Assembly (NCBI GenBank): GCA_034432655.1
Contig: DAOUBP010000038.1
Span: 12,264 to 76,263, forward strand
Source: DAOUBP01 sp034432655
Lineage (GTDB): Bacteria; Chloroflexota; Anaerolineae; CG2-30-64-16
Direction of reading: 5' to 3'
Length of the DNA: 64,000 nt
The translations under genes were made by a program, and so were the position numbers. Below, piece after piece: positions 51,176-60,623 of the stretch (its first letter is position 1; the number at the start of each line of letters is the position of its first letter). The notes under the pieces were generated by a model, which worked only from the letters and a program-made list of their open reading frames with translations, did not search any database and was not told the DNA's origin.

Positions 51176-52687
51176 ATGACAGACAACCCTGAACCCATGC
51201 TGCAGGTCATCGGCGTCTCCAAGCGCTACGGAGGCGTGCAGGCCCTGCGCGATGTGCAGTTGGACGTGAGGCCCGGCGAGGTACATGCGCTGGTGGGCGA
51301 AAACGGTGCAGGCAAGACTACGCTGATCAACATCCTGGGCGGCATCGTCCCGCGCGATAGCGGTCGCGTGATCTTCCGCGGCAAGGAGGTGGTGTTCGAG
51401 ACCCCTGCTGAGTCGCAACGGGCCGGCATCGCCATCATCCACCAGGAGCTGGCGACCATCCCCGCGCTCAGCGTGATGGAAAATGTCTACATGGGCCGCA
51501 TGGAAGCGCGCGGCGGGTGGATCAACTGGCGCAGCATGGAGGCGGCCACCCGCAAAGTGACGGACCTGGTGGGACTGGATGTCTCCCCGCGCACCACCGT
51601 CAGCAGCCTGACCATTTCCCAACGGCAACTGGTGGAGATCGCCAAGGCGCTGGCGGCTGATGCGCGATTGATCATTATGGACGAGCCGAACTCCTCCCTG
51701 ACCGAACGCGAGACCGAACGGCTTTTCGATGTGATTGCGCTCTTGAAACAGCAAGGGGTCGCGGTCATCTATGTGTCACACCGTATCGAAGAAGTGCTGC
51801 GCATCGCCGATCGCATCACCGCCTTTCGGGATGGCCGGTACGTGGGCACTATTGACCGCGCCGAGGCCAGCGTCAACAAGATCATCAGCATGATGGTTGG
51901 CCGGGAGCTGGCCAGTGCGGCGCGCCGGTCTTCCACGAACATCGGCGCGCCCTTGCTGGAGGTGCGGAACCTCTCGCGGCGGGGCAAGCCCAACCTGCAA
52001 AACATCAGCTTCACCTTACATCGAGGCGAGATCCTGGGGTTCGCCGGCCTGGTCGGCGCGGGGCGCAGTGAGACCGCACGCGCGATCTTCGGCGCCGATC
52101 GTTTTGAGGCCGGTGAGATTCTGCTCGATGGCCGGCCCGTGCGGTTTCGCTCGCCCAAAGAAGCGGTCGCTCAGGGCATCGGCATGGTGCCCGAGGAGCG
52201 CAAGCGACAGGCGTTGTTCATGAACATGTCGGTTCTCTACAATATCGGACTGGCGAGCCTCCCGGCGCGCTCACCGGGCGGGATCGTGCGCCATGCCGGG
52301 CAGCGGCAGCTAGCTCAGGAGTTCGTTCAAAAGCTCTCCATCAAGCTCAGCTCCATAGACGCGCCCGTCAAGAGCCTGAGCGGCGGCAACCAGCAAAAGA
52401 CGGTGCTGGCCCGCTGGCTGGCAACCAAGCCCAAGGTGCTCATCCTGGATGAGCCGACCCACGGCGTGGATGTGGGCGCCAAGGCCGAGATTTACCAGCT
52501 CATGCGCCAGCTTGCCGAGGAGGGCATCGGGATCATTTTGATTTCTTCCGAGCTGCCAGAAATCTTGAACATGAGCGACCGCATTGTGGTGATGCACGAA
52601 GGCCGCATCACGGGCATTCTGGACGGACAAGGCGCCACCGAGGACCAGGTGATGGCCTATGCGACCGGGATGGCGGGTCAGGAGTGA
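51176..52687 (+). CDS. sugar ABC transporter ATP-binding protein (RbsA-type)
   Basis: A 503-residue double ATPase. First domain: Walker A GENGAGKT, signature-like LTISQRQLVEIAKAL, Walker B LIIMDEPNSSL. Second domain: degenerate Walker A GLVGAGRSE, signature LSGGNQQK, Walker B LILDEPTHGVDVG. This asymmetry is normal for CUT2 importers. It is third in the importer set and ends 4 nt before the DUF4380 gene. Confidence 0.94.
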   Translation: MTDNPEPMLQVIGVSKRYGGVQALRDVQLDVRPGEVHALVGENGAGKTTLINILGGIVPRDSGRVIFRGKEVVFETPAESQRAGIAIIHQELATIPALSVMENVYMGRMEARGGWINWRSMEAATRKVTDLVGLDVSPRTTVSSLTISQRQLVEIAKALAADARLIIMDEPNSSLTERETERLFDVIALLKQQGVAVIYVSHRIEEVLRIADRITAFRDGRYVGTIDRAEASVNKIISMMVGRELASAARRSSTNIGAPLLEVRNLSRRGKPNLQNISFTLHRGEILGFAGLVGAGRSETARAIFGADRFEAGEILLDGRPVRFRSPKEAVAQGIGMVPEERKRQALFMNMSVLYNIGLASLPARSPGGIVRHAGQRQLAQEFVQKLSIKLSSIDAPVKSLSGGNQQKTVLARWLATKPKVLILDEPTHGVDVGAKAEIYQLMRQLAEEGIGIILISSELPEILNMSDRIVVMHEGRITGILDGQGATEDQVMAYATGMAGQE

Positions 52688-52691
52688 ATCT

Positions 52692-53981
52692 ATGGCTGGG
52701 CTGATACCCTGTGCCGTGGCTCATGGCGATTTCCGGGGCTGGCAGGCTGCTTATTTGACCAACGGGCTGGTGCGTGTCGTTGCGGTGCCTGACATCGGCG
52801 GCCGGCTGATGGCGTATGATCTGGGCGATATCCCCTACCTGTTCGTCGATCCCTATCTGGCCGGCAAGCTGTTCAGCCCGGTTGAGAACCAGGGGGACGG
52901 TTCGCTAGCGGCCTGGAAGAACTACGGCGGCGACAAGACCTGGCCTGCGCCCCAAGGCTGGGATGGGCCTGACCAATGGCCCGGCCCGCCGGACGCGCTC
53001 CTGGATACCGGCCGCTACCACCTGACCGAACTGACCAGCACCGGCAGTGAGGCATTTATCTGCATGGTCAGCCCGCCGGGTTCCCCCACGGGCGTGCAGA
53101 TCACACGCGCGGCGCGCATCACCGTTGGTTCCAGCCGTTTGCAGTTGCACCTGACCTTCACCAACATCGCCGAGCGGCCCATTCGTTGGAGCATCTGGGA
53201 CGTGGTGCAGCTCCGCGCGGAGCGGGTCGGCCCAGACGGCCGCCTGACTTATGAGCCGGGTTGCGTGGTTACGGCACCGGTCAACCCTCGCTCCCGGTTC
53301 CCAAAGGGGTACAACGTGATGTTCGGCGCGGCCGACAACCCGCAGTGGCGGGTCGAAGGGGGCCTGTTCGTGGCGTCCTACCTGTTCGAGATCGGCAAGG
53401 TCGGCCTGGACAGCCGCGGCGGCTGGATCGCGTTTGCCAACACGGCCGCCGGCTATGCCTTCGCTGAGCGTTTTGCGGTCGAACCGGACGGTGACTATCC
53501 CGACGCCGGCGCAGACATCGAGTGCTGGACGGTGGGCCGCGGGCAAGTCGCCACCTTGTCATACGATGAAACGACCGGGCCGTTCCTCATGGAAACCGAG
53601 GTGCTGAGCCCGTTCCGCGACATCGCGCCAGGCGCTTCCGCCAGCTTTGACATCGAGTGGGGCGCGTCCCGGTGTGATGGGCGAGTGCTGAACGTGACGG
53701 AAGCAGGCTGCGTGACGCGGCCGCTGTCAGTGGCTGTGGACGACGGACAGGCAATCTTGAGCGGTGCGTTCGGGGTCTTCGACGTGGGGCAGCTCGCGCT
53801 GACGTGGCTGGCCAGCGATGGCGCAGTATTGGCCGGCGAACCTCTTGGGCAAGTGACGCCGCTGGCCCCGGTGCAGTTGGCGCATCCGGTGGCCGTGCCC
53901 GCAGGAGCCGTCGGGTTACAACTGGATGTGGTGACATCAGACGGGCAGCGGCGGCATCTCATCGGCGCCGTGCTCTCTTGA
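52692..53981 (+). CDS. DUF4380-like / aldose-epimerase-fold protein
   Basis: A 429-residue beta-rich protein: YLTNGLVRVVAVPDIGGRLM near the N-terminus, then FTNIAERPIRWSIWDV and RFPKGYNVMFG. It resembles DUF4380 proteins, which have a galactose-mutarotase-like fold. It has no signal peptide and lies inside the sugar cluster right after the importer ATPase, so it may be a mutarotase or act on the imported sugar. The start ATG 52692 is 2 nt after the TGA of the ATPase. Confidence 0.65.
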   Translation: MAGLIPCAVAHGDFRGWQAAYLTNGLVRVVAVPDIGGRLMAYDLGDIPYLFVDPYLAGKLFSPVENQGDGSLAAWKNYGGDKTWPAPQGWDGPDQWPGPPDALLDTGRYHLTELTSTGSEAFICMVSPPGSPTGVQITRAARITVGSSRLQLHLTFTNIAERPIRWSIWDVVQLRAERVGPDGRLTYEPGCVVTAPVNPRSRFPKGYNVMFGAADNPQWRVEGGLFVASYLFEIGKVGLDSRGGWIAFANTAAGYAFAERFAVEPDGDYPDAGADIECWTVGRGQVATLSYDETTGPFLMETEVLSPFRDIAPGASASFDIEWGASRCDGRVLNVTEAGCVTRPLSVAVDDGQAILSGAFGVFDVGQLALTWLASDGAVLAGEPLGQVTPLAPVQLAHPVAVPAGAVGLQLDVVTSDGQRRHLIGAVLS

Positions 53982-53983
53982 GA

Positions 53984-54030
53984 ATTCCCTACGTGCCAGG
54001 CACTTCGGAAGTGCCTGGCACGTAGGGAAT
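53984..54030. repeat. REP-like palindrome (copy 2), 47 nt
   Basis: Arms ATTCCCTACGTGCCAGGC... extend to 23 nt, with the core GTGCCAGGCACTTC / GAAGTGCCTGGCAC shared with copy 1 at 41011-41041. It starts 3 nt after the DUF4380 stop and could end transcription. Confidence 0.85.
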
Positions 54031-54106
54031 CTCTCATCCCGCGTGGTGCCACGTTGCGGCATGGGTAACTGTCCTGAGCTTTACATGCCAAGTTAGAGAG
54101 GAACAC

Positions 54107-55258
54107 ATGAACTCACGAGAACGCGTTTTATTGGCTTTGAATCACAAAGAACCCGACCGCGTGCCCTATGACCTGGGCGGCACGGTGGTCACCGGCATTC
54201 ATCACAAAGCCTATGTCGCCTGGCGGCAGGCGCTGGGCTTACCCCCGCGCGAGCCTAAGATCATTGACATGATCCAGCAGTTGGCGCAGGTAGACGATGA
54301 CATGATGGACCGCCTGGGGGTGGACATGCGCAACATCTCCCCGCGCTCGTCCGCCAGCTTCCAGATCACCGTCGGCGACATGGACGAATACACCTATTTC
54401 TACGACGAGTGGAAGATCGGCTGGCGCTCGCCCAAGGACGGTGGGTGGTACTACGACATGTTCGATCATCCGCTGCGGGGCGACATCAGCGTGGAAGATG
54501 TGGACAAGTTCCCCATGCCCGACCCGCTCGACCCGGCCCGTTTCGTCGGCCTGCGCGAAGCGGCCCTGCACGTGCGCGACGTCGAGCAGCGCGCCGTGGT
54601 CTTCGGCAACCTGTCGGCCGGCATCTTCGAGATGCTCACCTGGATGCGCGGCTACGCGGACGCGTACGCGGATTGGGGCGCAAGTTCGCCGGTCGCGCTG
54701 CGCATCATGGATCGCATGTTGCAGATTCAACTGGCGTATTGGGAGAAGGCGCTGAGCCTGGTGGGGGACGTGATTGACGTGGCCCAGATCGCGGACGACA
54801 TTGCGGGTCAGAACGGCCCCCTGATCTCCCCGCGCAGCTATCGCAAGCTGCTTAAGCCGCTGCACAAGGAGCTGTGCGATTTCATCCATGCCCGGACCGG
54901 TGCCAAGATCTTCATGCATTCGTGCGGCGCCATCCGTCCGTTCATCCCCGACTTCATCGAGATCGGTATTGACATCATCAACCCGGTGCAGGTCAGCGCG
55001 GCCGGCATGGACTCGGCCGAGCTCAAACGGGAGTTCGGGAAGGATATCGTCTTCTGGGGCGGCGGGGTGGACACCCAACGCGTGTTGGGCACCGGCACGC
55101 CGGATGACGTGCGCGCCGATGTGCGCCGCCGGCTGAGTGATTTCATGCCGGGCGGCGGCTTCGTCTTCAACACCGTGCACAACATCCAGGGCAACGTGCC
55201 GGCCGAGAACCTGATGGCCATGTGGGAGACGCTCCAGGAATATGGCCGGTATCGGTGA
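54107..55258 (+). CDS. uroporphyrinogen decarboxylase-family (methyltransferase-like) protein
   Basis: A 383-residue UroD-fold protein. NHKEPDRVPYDLGG at the N-terminus and FMHSCGAIRPFIPDFIEIG in the second half, where HSCG matches the zinc-binding HxCG of MtaA/MtbA-type methylcobamide methyltransferases; real UroD enzymes lack this. It probably moves a methyl group from or to a corrinoid protein, and a corrinoid protein is encoded at 57736-58371 in the same cluster. The second zinc cysteine is not clear to me. The ATG at 54107 follows AGAGAGGAACAC. Confidence 0.8.
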   Translation: MNSRERVLLALNHKEPDRVPYDLGGTVVTGIHHKAYVAWRQALGLPPREPKIIDMIQQLAQVDDDMMDRLGVDMRNISPRSSASFQITVGDMDEYTYFYDEWKIGWRSPKDGGWYYDMFDHPLRGDISVEDVDKFPMPDPLDPARFVGLREAALHVRDVEQRAVVFGNLSAGIFEMLTWMRGYADAYADWGASSPVALRIMDRMLQIQLAYWEKALSLVGDVIDVAQIADDIAGQNGPLISPRSYRKLLKPLHKELCDFIHARTGAKIFMHSCGAIRPFIPDFIEIGIDIINPVQVSAAGMDSAELKREFGKDIVFWGGGVDTQRVLGTGTPDDVRADVRRRLSDFMPGGGFVFNTVHNIQGNVPAENLMAMWETLQEYGRYR

Positions 55259-55386
55259 GCGGACCCCACCCGGCAGTTGAAACCACGGTAACGTTACAAA
55301 GCCAGCCTGCGCAGGCAGGCCTGGCATTGGTTGCTGCGACCTCGGTCGCCTGCCAGCACCCACAAGTAGTTGAGGGGGATTGCATT

Positions 55387-56814
55387 ATGACAGTGGGCGT
55401 TGGAACCCCAAGATCACTGAGCGATTACAGCCTGGTAGGTGAAAAGTCACGCCTGGCCGTGGAACGCGGCCTGGCGGACGCCAAATGGTACACGGCGCCG
55501 GTGCCCAGGGAAAAGATGCAGGAGCTGCTCCAGCGGCGCGACGGCCCGGCGCTGCGCGATACCGCGCTGTGGTTCGGATTGTTGTTCGCGTTCGGGGCCG
55601 CAGGGATCGCGCTGTGGGGCACTGCGTGGGCCATCATCCCGTTCGCGCTCTACGGCGTGATCTACGCCTCTTCCTCCGACTCGCGCTGGCATGAATCGTC
55701 CCACGGCACCCCTTTCAAGACCGACTGGCTGAACAATGCGCTCTACGAGATCGCGTCCTTCATGGTGCTGCGCGAGTCGGTAGTCTGGCGCTGGAGCCAC
55801 GCCCGGCATCACAGCGACACGATCATCGTCGGCCGCGATGCAGAGATCGTGCTACAACGGCCGCTGTCGCTGCTGAGCCTGGCGCTGAAGTTCTTCAGCA
55901 TACCCACGTTCTTCAAGTATTTCCAGAGCGTGCTGCGCCACGCAGCCGGCAAGATGACCGCCGAGGAGCGCACCTTCATCCCCGAAGCGGAGTTCGGCAA
56001 GGTCTACCGGCGGGCGCGCAGCTACCTGGCGATCTACCTGGGGGTGATCGCCCTGGCGGTCGCCACGCGCAGCATCCTGCCGTTGATGTTCGTCGGCCTG
56101 CCCAACCTCTACGGGGCCTGGTTGATGCTGGTCTACGGCCTGACCCAGCATGCCGGGCTGGCCGAAGACGTGCTGGACCACCGCCTGAACACGCGCACGG
56201 TCTACATGAACCCCATCAACCGCTACCTCTACTGGAACATGGGCTATCACATCGAGCACCACATGTTCCCTATGGTGCCCTATTACAACCTGCCCAAACT
56301 GCACGAGCTGGTGAAGGCCGACATGCCGCCCGCGTATAACGGCCTGATCGAAGCCTACCGCGAGATCATCCCCACCCTGCTGCGCGTGGCCAGGGATCCC
56401 AACTACTACCTGCAGCGGCCGCTGCCCCCGCCGTTGCCGTCGGCGGAAGCGGAAGCGCGCCAGGCCAGCCAGGTGGTTGTCTCCGAGGCCGCGCCGGACG
56501 CCGAGGGCTGGGTGGAGGTCTGCGACCTGAACCTGCTTCTGCCGGGCGAGGTGTTACGCTTCGAGCACAACGGCAAGTCCTATGCGGTCTACCGGACGCA
56601 GATCGGCCAGCTGTTTGCGTCCGACAGCAAATGCACCCACGGCAACGCGCAATTGGCGGACGGCTTCCTGCAAGGCGCCTGCATCGAGTGTCCCAAGCAC
56701 AACGGCCGCTTCGACATTCGCACCGGCGCAGTGCTGCGGCCGCCTCCGCGTGTCCCGCTGAAGACCTACCAGGTGCGCGAGCGCGATGGCAAAGTGCTGT
56801 TGAAAGTCGGTTAG
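55387..56814 (+). CDS. fatty-acid-desaturase-like and Rieske ferredoxin fusion
   Basis: A 475-residue protein. Residues about 1-340 form a membrane diiron desaturase/hydroxylase-like domain with three His boxes: HESSHGTPF, HARHHSD and HIEHHMFP, and three or four membrane helices. Residues about 375-475 are a Rieske [2Fe-2S] domain, CTHGNAQL and CPKHNGRFD. In known diiron hydroxylases the ferredoxin is usually separate. The substrate may be a methoxy or other sugar derivative, but this is inferred only from the cluster. The ATG 55387 has GAGGGGG upstream. Confidence 0.82.
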   Translation: MTVGVGTPRSLSDYSLVGEKSRLAVERGLADAKWYTAPVPREKMQELLQRRDGPALRDTALWFGLLFAFGAAGIALWGTAWAIIPFALYGVIYASSSDSRWHESSHGTPFKTDWLNNALYEIASFMVLRESVVWRWSHARHHSDTIIVGRDAEIVLQRPLSLLSLALKFFSIPTFFKYFQSVLRHAAGKMTAEERTFIPEAEFGKVYRRARSYLAIYLGVIALAVATRSILPLMFVGLPNLYGAWLMLVYGLTQHAGLAEDVLDHRLNTRTVYMNPINRYLYWNMGYHIEHHMFPMVPYYNLPKLHELVKADMPPAYNGLIEAYREIIPTLLRVARDPNYYLQRPLPPPLPSAEAEARQASQVVVSEAAPDAEGWVEVCDLNLLLPGEVLRFEHNGKSYAVYRTQIGQLFASDSKCTHGNAQLADGFLQGACIECPKHNGRFDIRTGAVLRPPPRVPLKTYQVRERDGKVLLKVG

Positions 56815-56815
56815 C

Positions 56816-57724
56816 GTGAGCATGTTACCAAACGCCTCGGACGGCAGCACCCGCCCTCCCCGCATGGAGATCTTCCAGGCCACCTGGGCCATGCGCGATC
56901 TGCCGGGCTGGGCCGGCGATCTCGACCTGGACGCGGCCGTTGAATGGACCTGCAACGCCGGCTTCAGCGGCATGTTGCACTGGGTGGACGCCGCCGCCGA
57001 CTTCGCTGCCGTGGACGTGATCCGCCGCGCCGGGCTGCTCGTGGGGGTCGGCTTCCCGGTACGACAGATGGCGACGGCGGCGCAGGTGGCCGAGCAGGCG
57101 CGCGGATCAGGGGTCAGCTTCCTGAACGCCCAGGTCTACGACGCGTTCACGGACGACGATGAGGCGATCAGCAAGCTTACGGCGCTGTACGAGATCTGCG
57201 ATGCGCTCGGCATCCCGCTGTTCATCGAGACCCATCGCGGGATGATCACGCAGGACCTCCTGCGCACGGTGGCCTACGCCCGCCGGGCGCCGCGGGTGCG
57301 CTTCACCCTGGACGCCTCGCATTACGTGGTGGCCGGCGAGATCACCCAGCCGGATCAGGCGCCGCGTTTCAACGCGCTGTTGGTGGAGCTCATCGGCCGG
57401 ACATCCTCGATTCACGCGCGCGTTTCTAACGGCGAGCAGGTGCAAGTGGACATCGGCGACGGGACCGGCCCCCTGGTCGGCCCGTACATCGGCTGGTGGG
57501 CTGCAGCCTATCGGCAATGGCTGGGCGAGGCCGCGCCGGGGGACTTCTTCCCCTTTGTCTGCGAGCTGGGACCGCGACCATATGCCATTGCGGCGCCGGC
57601 CGGTTCCGTCCTCCCCGCAGGCACTGAGCTCTCTGACCGCCTGGCCCAGGCCCTGGTGTTCAAGCGCATCGCGGAGCAGATCCGGGATCGCGTCCATGCT
57701 AACAGAAAGCATACTACTTTTTGA
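56816..57724 (+). CDS. sugar phosphate isomerase/epimerase (TIM barrel)
   Basis: A 302-residue AP-endonuclease-2-type TIM barrel, with FQATWAMRDLPGW, FIETHRGMITQDLLRT (Glu, His) and FTLDASHYVVAGE (Asp, His) as likely metal ligands. The family includes xylose-isomerase-like epimerases. It starts at GTG 56816, 1 nt after the preceding stop, so it is coupled to the desaturase gene. Its substrate is unknown. Confidence 0.82.
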   Translation: MSMLPNASDGSTRPPRMEIFQATWAMRDLPGWAGDLDLDAAVEWTCNAGFSGMLHWVDAAADFAAVDVIRRAGLLVGVGFPVRQMATAAQVAEQARGSGVSFLNAQVYDAFTDDDEAISKLTALYEICDALGIPLFIETHRGMITQDLLRTVAYARRAPRVRFTLDASHYVVAGEITQPDQAPRFNALLVELIGRTSSIHARVSNGEQVQVDIGDGTGPLVGPYIGWWAAAYRQWLGEAAPGDFFPFVCELGPRPYAIAAPAGSVLPAGTELSDRLAQALVFKRIAEQIRDRVHANRKHTTF

Positions 57725-57735
57725 ATGAGGGTATC

Positions 57736-58371
57736 ATGACGCAACAACTGGAAACCATCTACAACGCAGTCTTGGAAGGGGACGCGGCCGGCGCCAAGGC
57801 CGGCGTGAGTGCGGCCCTCGCGGCCGGGATCAACCCCGAGACGATCCTGAAAGAAGGCCTGATCGCGGCTATGGGCGAGGTCGGCCGACTGTTCGAGGAG
57901 AACGAATACTTCGTGCCGGAGATGCTGGTGGCCGCACGGGCCATGCAGGCCGGCCTGACGCTGCTCAAGCCGCACCTGACGGCCGGCGGCGCGGTGGCAA
58001 CGGGCAAGGTCGTCATCGGCACGGTGAAGGGGGACCTGCACGACATCGGCAAGAACCTGGTGGCGATGATGTTGGAGGGGGCCGGGTTTGAGGTGATTGA
58101 CCTGGGCACCGACGTCAGCCCGGAAAAGTTCGTCAAGGCGGTGCTGGAACATAAGCCGCAGGTCGTAGGCATGTCGGCGCTGCTCACGACCACCATGCCT
58201 AGCATGGGTAACACCATTAAGGCGCTGACGGAGGCTGGGTTGCGCGATCAGGTAAAGGTGATGATCGGCGGCGCGCCCGTGACCGACGGCTTCGCCAAAC
58301 AGGTCGGCGCGGACGGCTACAGCCCGGACGCCAGCTCGGCCGTGCGCCTGGCCAAGGCGCTGATCGGATAG
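57736..58371 (+). CDS. corrinoid (cobalamin-binding) methyltransferase protein
   Basis: A 211-residue MtbC/MttC-type protein: N-terminal helical cap (FEENEYFVPEMLVAARAMQ) and a B12-binding domain with the lower-ligand motif DLHDIG (in VKGDLHDIGKNL), then MSALLTTTMPSM and MIGGAPV. It accepts methyl groups on cobalt. A UroD-type methyltransferase is encoded 2.5 kb upstream. The substrate-specific methyltransferase and reactivation protein are not in the window. Confidence 0.92.
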   Translation: MTQQLETIYNAVLEGDAAGAKAGVSAALAAGINPETILKEGLIAAMGEVGRLFEENEYFVPEMLVAARAMQAGLTLLKPHLTAGGAVATGKVVIGTVKGDLHDIGKNLVAMMLEGAGFEVIDLGTDVSPEKFVKAVLEHKPQVVGMSALLTTTMPSMGNTIKALTEAGLRDQVKVMIGGAPVTDGFAKQVGADGYSPDASSAVRLAKALIG

Positions 58372-58409
58372 CCCCAGGGCTGCATCGGGCGTGGCCAGCA
58401 CGTCTCTCC

Positions 58410-58437
58410 GGGCCGAAGGTCGTGAGACCTTCGGCCC
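58410..58437. terminator. 12-bp hairpin with GTGA loop
   Basis: GGGCCGAAGGTC-GTGA-GACCTTCGGCCC, 39 nt after the corrinoid gene stop. It is very stable but lacks a U-run. The rest of the 58372-58725 spacer has a TACAAT -10-like box at 58621-58626 and no gene that I can support. Confidence 0.5.
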
Positions 58438-58725
58438 CAGTTTGCCCGAAAGCCTGCCGGGCCGTCTGCGAGGGTATAACGCAAAAGTGTCGGGCGGGGC
58501 CGCCCGGCGATGAAACAGGCCTCCTCCATCCCGTGACGCGCTGCATTCTCGCCGGGCTACCATGATCTTACCGATAGTTCTGCGCTATACGCTATCTATG
58601 TGGGACGGTTCAAATTGTGGTACAATGCCGCACCGAGGCAACCAGATGGCCCTTGATCGGCGAAGACAGAGAGCGCAAAGCCATGCCCAAAGGTCAACGA
58701 TATAGCATCAAGGAGGTCATACATT

Positions 58726-59892
58726 ATGTCAGACTACACCCCGAAACCCGAGCACAAGTTCACCTTTGGCCTGTGGACCGTGGGCAACCCCGGCGCCGAT
58801 CCGTTCGGCTCGGCGGTGCGGGCCAAACTCTCGCCCGTGCAGATCGTGCACCTGCTGGCCGAAGTCGGCGCGTACGGCGTCAACTTCCACGACAACGACC
58901 TGGTGCCCATTGACGCCACCCCGGCGGAACGGGACCGTATCGTGGCGGAGTTCAAAAAGGCCCTGGCCGACACCGGGCTGGTGGTGCCCATGGCGACCAC
59001 CAACCTGTTCAGCGATCCGGCCTTCAAGGACGGCGCGTTCACGGCCAACGCCCCCAAGGTGCGGGCCTACGCGCTGCACAAGACCATGCACGCCATTGAC
59101 CTGGGTGTTGAGCTGGGGGCGAAGATCTACGTCTTCTGGGGCGGCCGCGAGGGGATCGAGAGCGACGCAGCCAAGAACCCTGTGGAAGGCTTGAAGCGCA
59201 TGCGCGAGGCGCTGAACTTCCTGTGCGAGTACGTGCTGGACCAGGGCTACGACCTGAAGTTCGCGCTGGAGGCCAAGCCCAACGAGCCGCGCGGGGACAT
59301 CTACCTGCCCACCACCGGCCACATGCTGGGCTTCATCGCCACCCTGGACCACCCGGAGATGGTGGGCGTGAACCCGGAGATGGCGCACGAGCACATGGCG
59401 GGGCTGAACTTTATGCACGGCGTGGCGCAGGCGTGGGACGCGGGCAAGCTGTTCCACATTGACCTGAACGATCAGAACTTCTGTCGCTACGACCAGGACT
59501 TCCGCTTCGGCTCGCACAACTGGAAGCAGGCGTTCTTCCTGGTCAAATTCCTGGAGGATGTGGGCTATGACGGCCCGCGGCATTTCGACTCCCACGCCTA
59601 CCGCACCGAGGACGCCGCGGGGGTGGTGGACTTCGCCCGGGGCAGCATGCGCAGCTACCTGATCCTGAAGGAGAAGGCCGCCTGTTTCAACGCCGATCCG
59701 GAGATCCAGGCGTTGCTGGCGGAGATCAACGCGGACAACGGGAGCATGGCGCCGTTCCAGGGCCGTTACAGCCGGGAGAAGGCGGCCGCGCTCAAGGCAC
59801 ACCCCTTCGACCGCGCCGCCCTGGGCGCCCGCGGGATGAAGTACGAGCGGCTGGATCAGTTGACGTTCGACCTGCTGCTGGGCGTGCGGTGA
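58726..59892 (+). CDS. xylA: xylose isomerase
   Basis: A 388-residue class I (short, actinobacterial-type) xylose isomerase converting D-xylose to D-xylulose. Catalytic His in YGVNFHDNDLVP; metal ligands in LEAKPNEPRGD, NPEMAHEHMAG, HIDLNDQ and FDSHAYRTED. The start ATG 58726 has AAGGAGG 9 nt upstream. It is the last intact gene of the pentose cluster and may be transcribed from its own promoter near 58621. Confidence 0.95.
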   Translation: MSDYTPKPEHKFTFGLWTVGNPGADPFGSAVRAKLSPVQIVHLLAEVGAYGVNFHDNDLVPIDATPAERDRIVAEFKKALADTGLVVPMATTNLFSDPAFKDGAFTANAPKVRAYALHKTMHAIDLGVELGAKIYVFWGGREGIESDAAKNPVEGLKRMREALNFLCEYVLDQGYDLKFALEAKPNEPRGDIYLPTTGHMLGFIATLDHPEMVGVNPEMAHEHMAGLNFMHGVAQAWDAGKLFHIDLNDQNFCRYDQDFRFGSHNWKQAFFLVKFLEDVGYDGPRHFDSHAYRTEDAAGVVDFARGSMRSYLILKEKAACFNADPEIQALLAEINADNGSMAPFQGRYSREKAAALKAHPFDRAALGARGMKYERLDQLTFDLLLGVR

Positions 59893-60180
59893 ACGAGCGA
59901 ATGGTAACTATTTAGCCTCTGCCGCCACGCAAGCATCCTGAGCGGAGTACGGCGTCTTTTGCCGTGCGTAGTCGAAGGATGCGGCCATGCGCGAAGGTCG
60001 CTTCGCATCCCTAATGAGATCGGACGATCGGAGCGGCGCCCCGTTCAGTGTAACGCTCACCCCGTCGGGACCGGCCGTCACATCCAGCAGGCCCTCGGCC
60101 ACGCGAATGTGGCGCAACGCGGCAGGCTCAGAACACGCGACCGGGCCGAAGCGCCAGCCTGGCCCCCTGCCGTTTGCGGC
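59893..60180. other. spacer with no supported gene
   Basis: The stretch between xylA and the kinase fragment. A minus-strand frame reads LRHIRVAEGLLDV and later VSVTLNGAPL, which looks like a piece of a beta-sandwich protein but has no start and runs into the kinase fragment antisense. I see nothing else. Confidence 0.4.
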
Positions 60181-60493
60181 CGGCCACGGCGGCTTCTTCA
60201 AGACCGCAGAGGTGGGGCAGCGGCTGATGGCGGCGGCGGCGAACGTCCCCGTGTCGGTGATGGCGACCGCGGGCGAGGGGGGCGCGTGGGGCATGGCGCT
60301 GCTGGCGGCCTACATGCGGCACAAGTCGGCCGGCGAAACCCTGGAGGCCTACCTTGCCGACAAAGTCTTTGCCGGGCAACAGGCCACGACGATCGCGCCC
60401 GACCCGCAGGACGTGGCGGGCTTTGCCGCGTTCATGGCGCGCTACAAGGAGGGGCTGGCCATCGAACGGGCCGCGGTGGAGAGTCTCAGGTAG
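60181..60493 (+). pseudogene. duplicated 3' fragment of the FGGY kinase gene
   Basis: 103 codons identical in length and nearly identical in sequence to 44250-44562, beginning GHGGFFKTAEVGQRLM and ending at a TAG. Up to the last three codons I count about five base differences and no indels. It lacks the first 80% of the kinase, including the ATP site, so it is a dead copy from a recent duplication. Confidence 0.92.
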
Positions 60494-60623
60494 AAGCAGG
60501 GGCGATTGCGGCGGCTTTGCCGTGATCACGTCGCTTCCTGTTCCCATGATGCTTGGTTATTTCGGTTTTATATGGTAGTATAAGGTTGTTGAAGCTATCC
60601 CATGGGTTGCATGAGGGGACGAC

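Noticed and set aside
58617..58913. 98-residue ORF upstream of and overlapping xylA
   Set aside because: It runs into xylA in another frame and becomes Arg-rich; the xylA start has a strong ribosome-binding site of its own.
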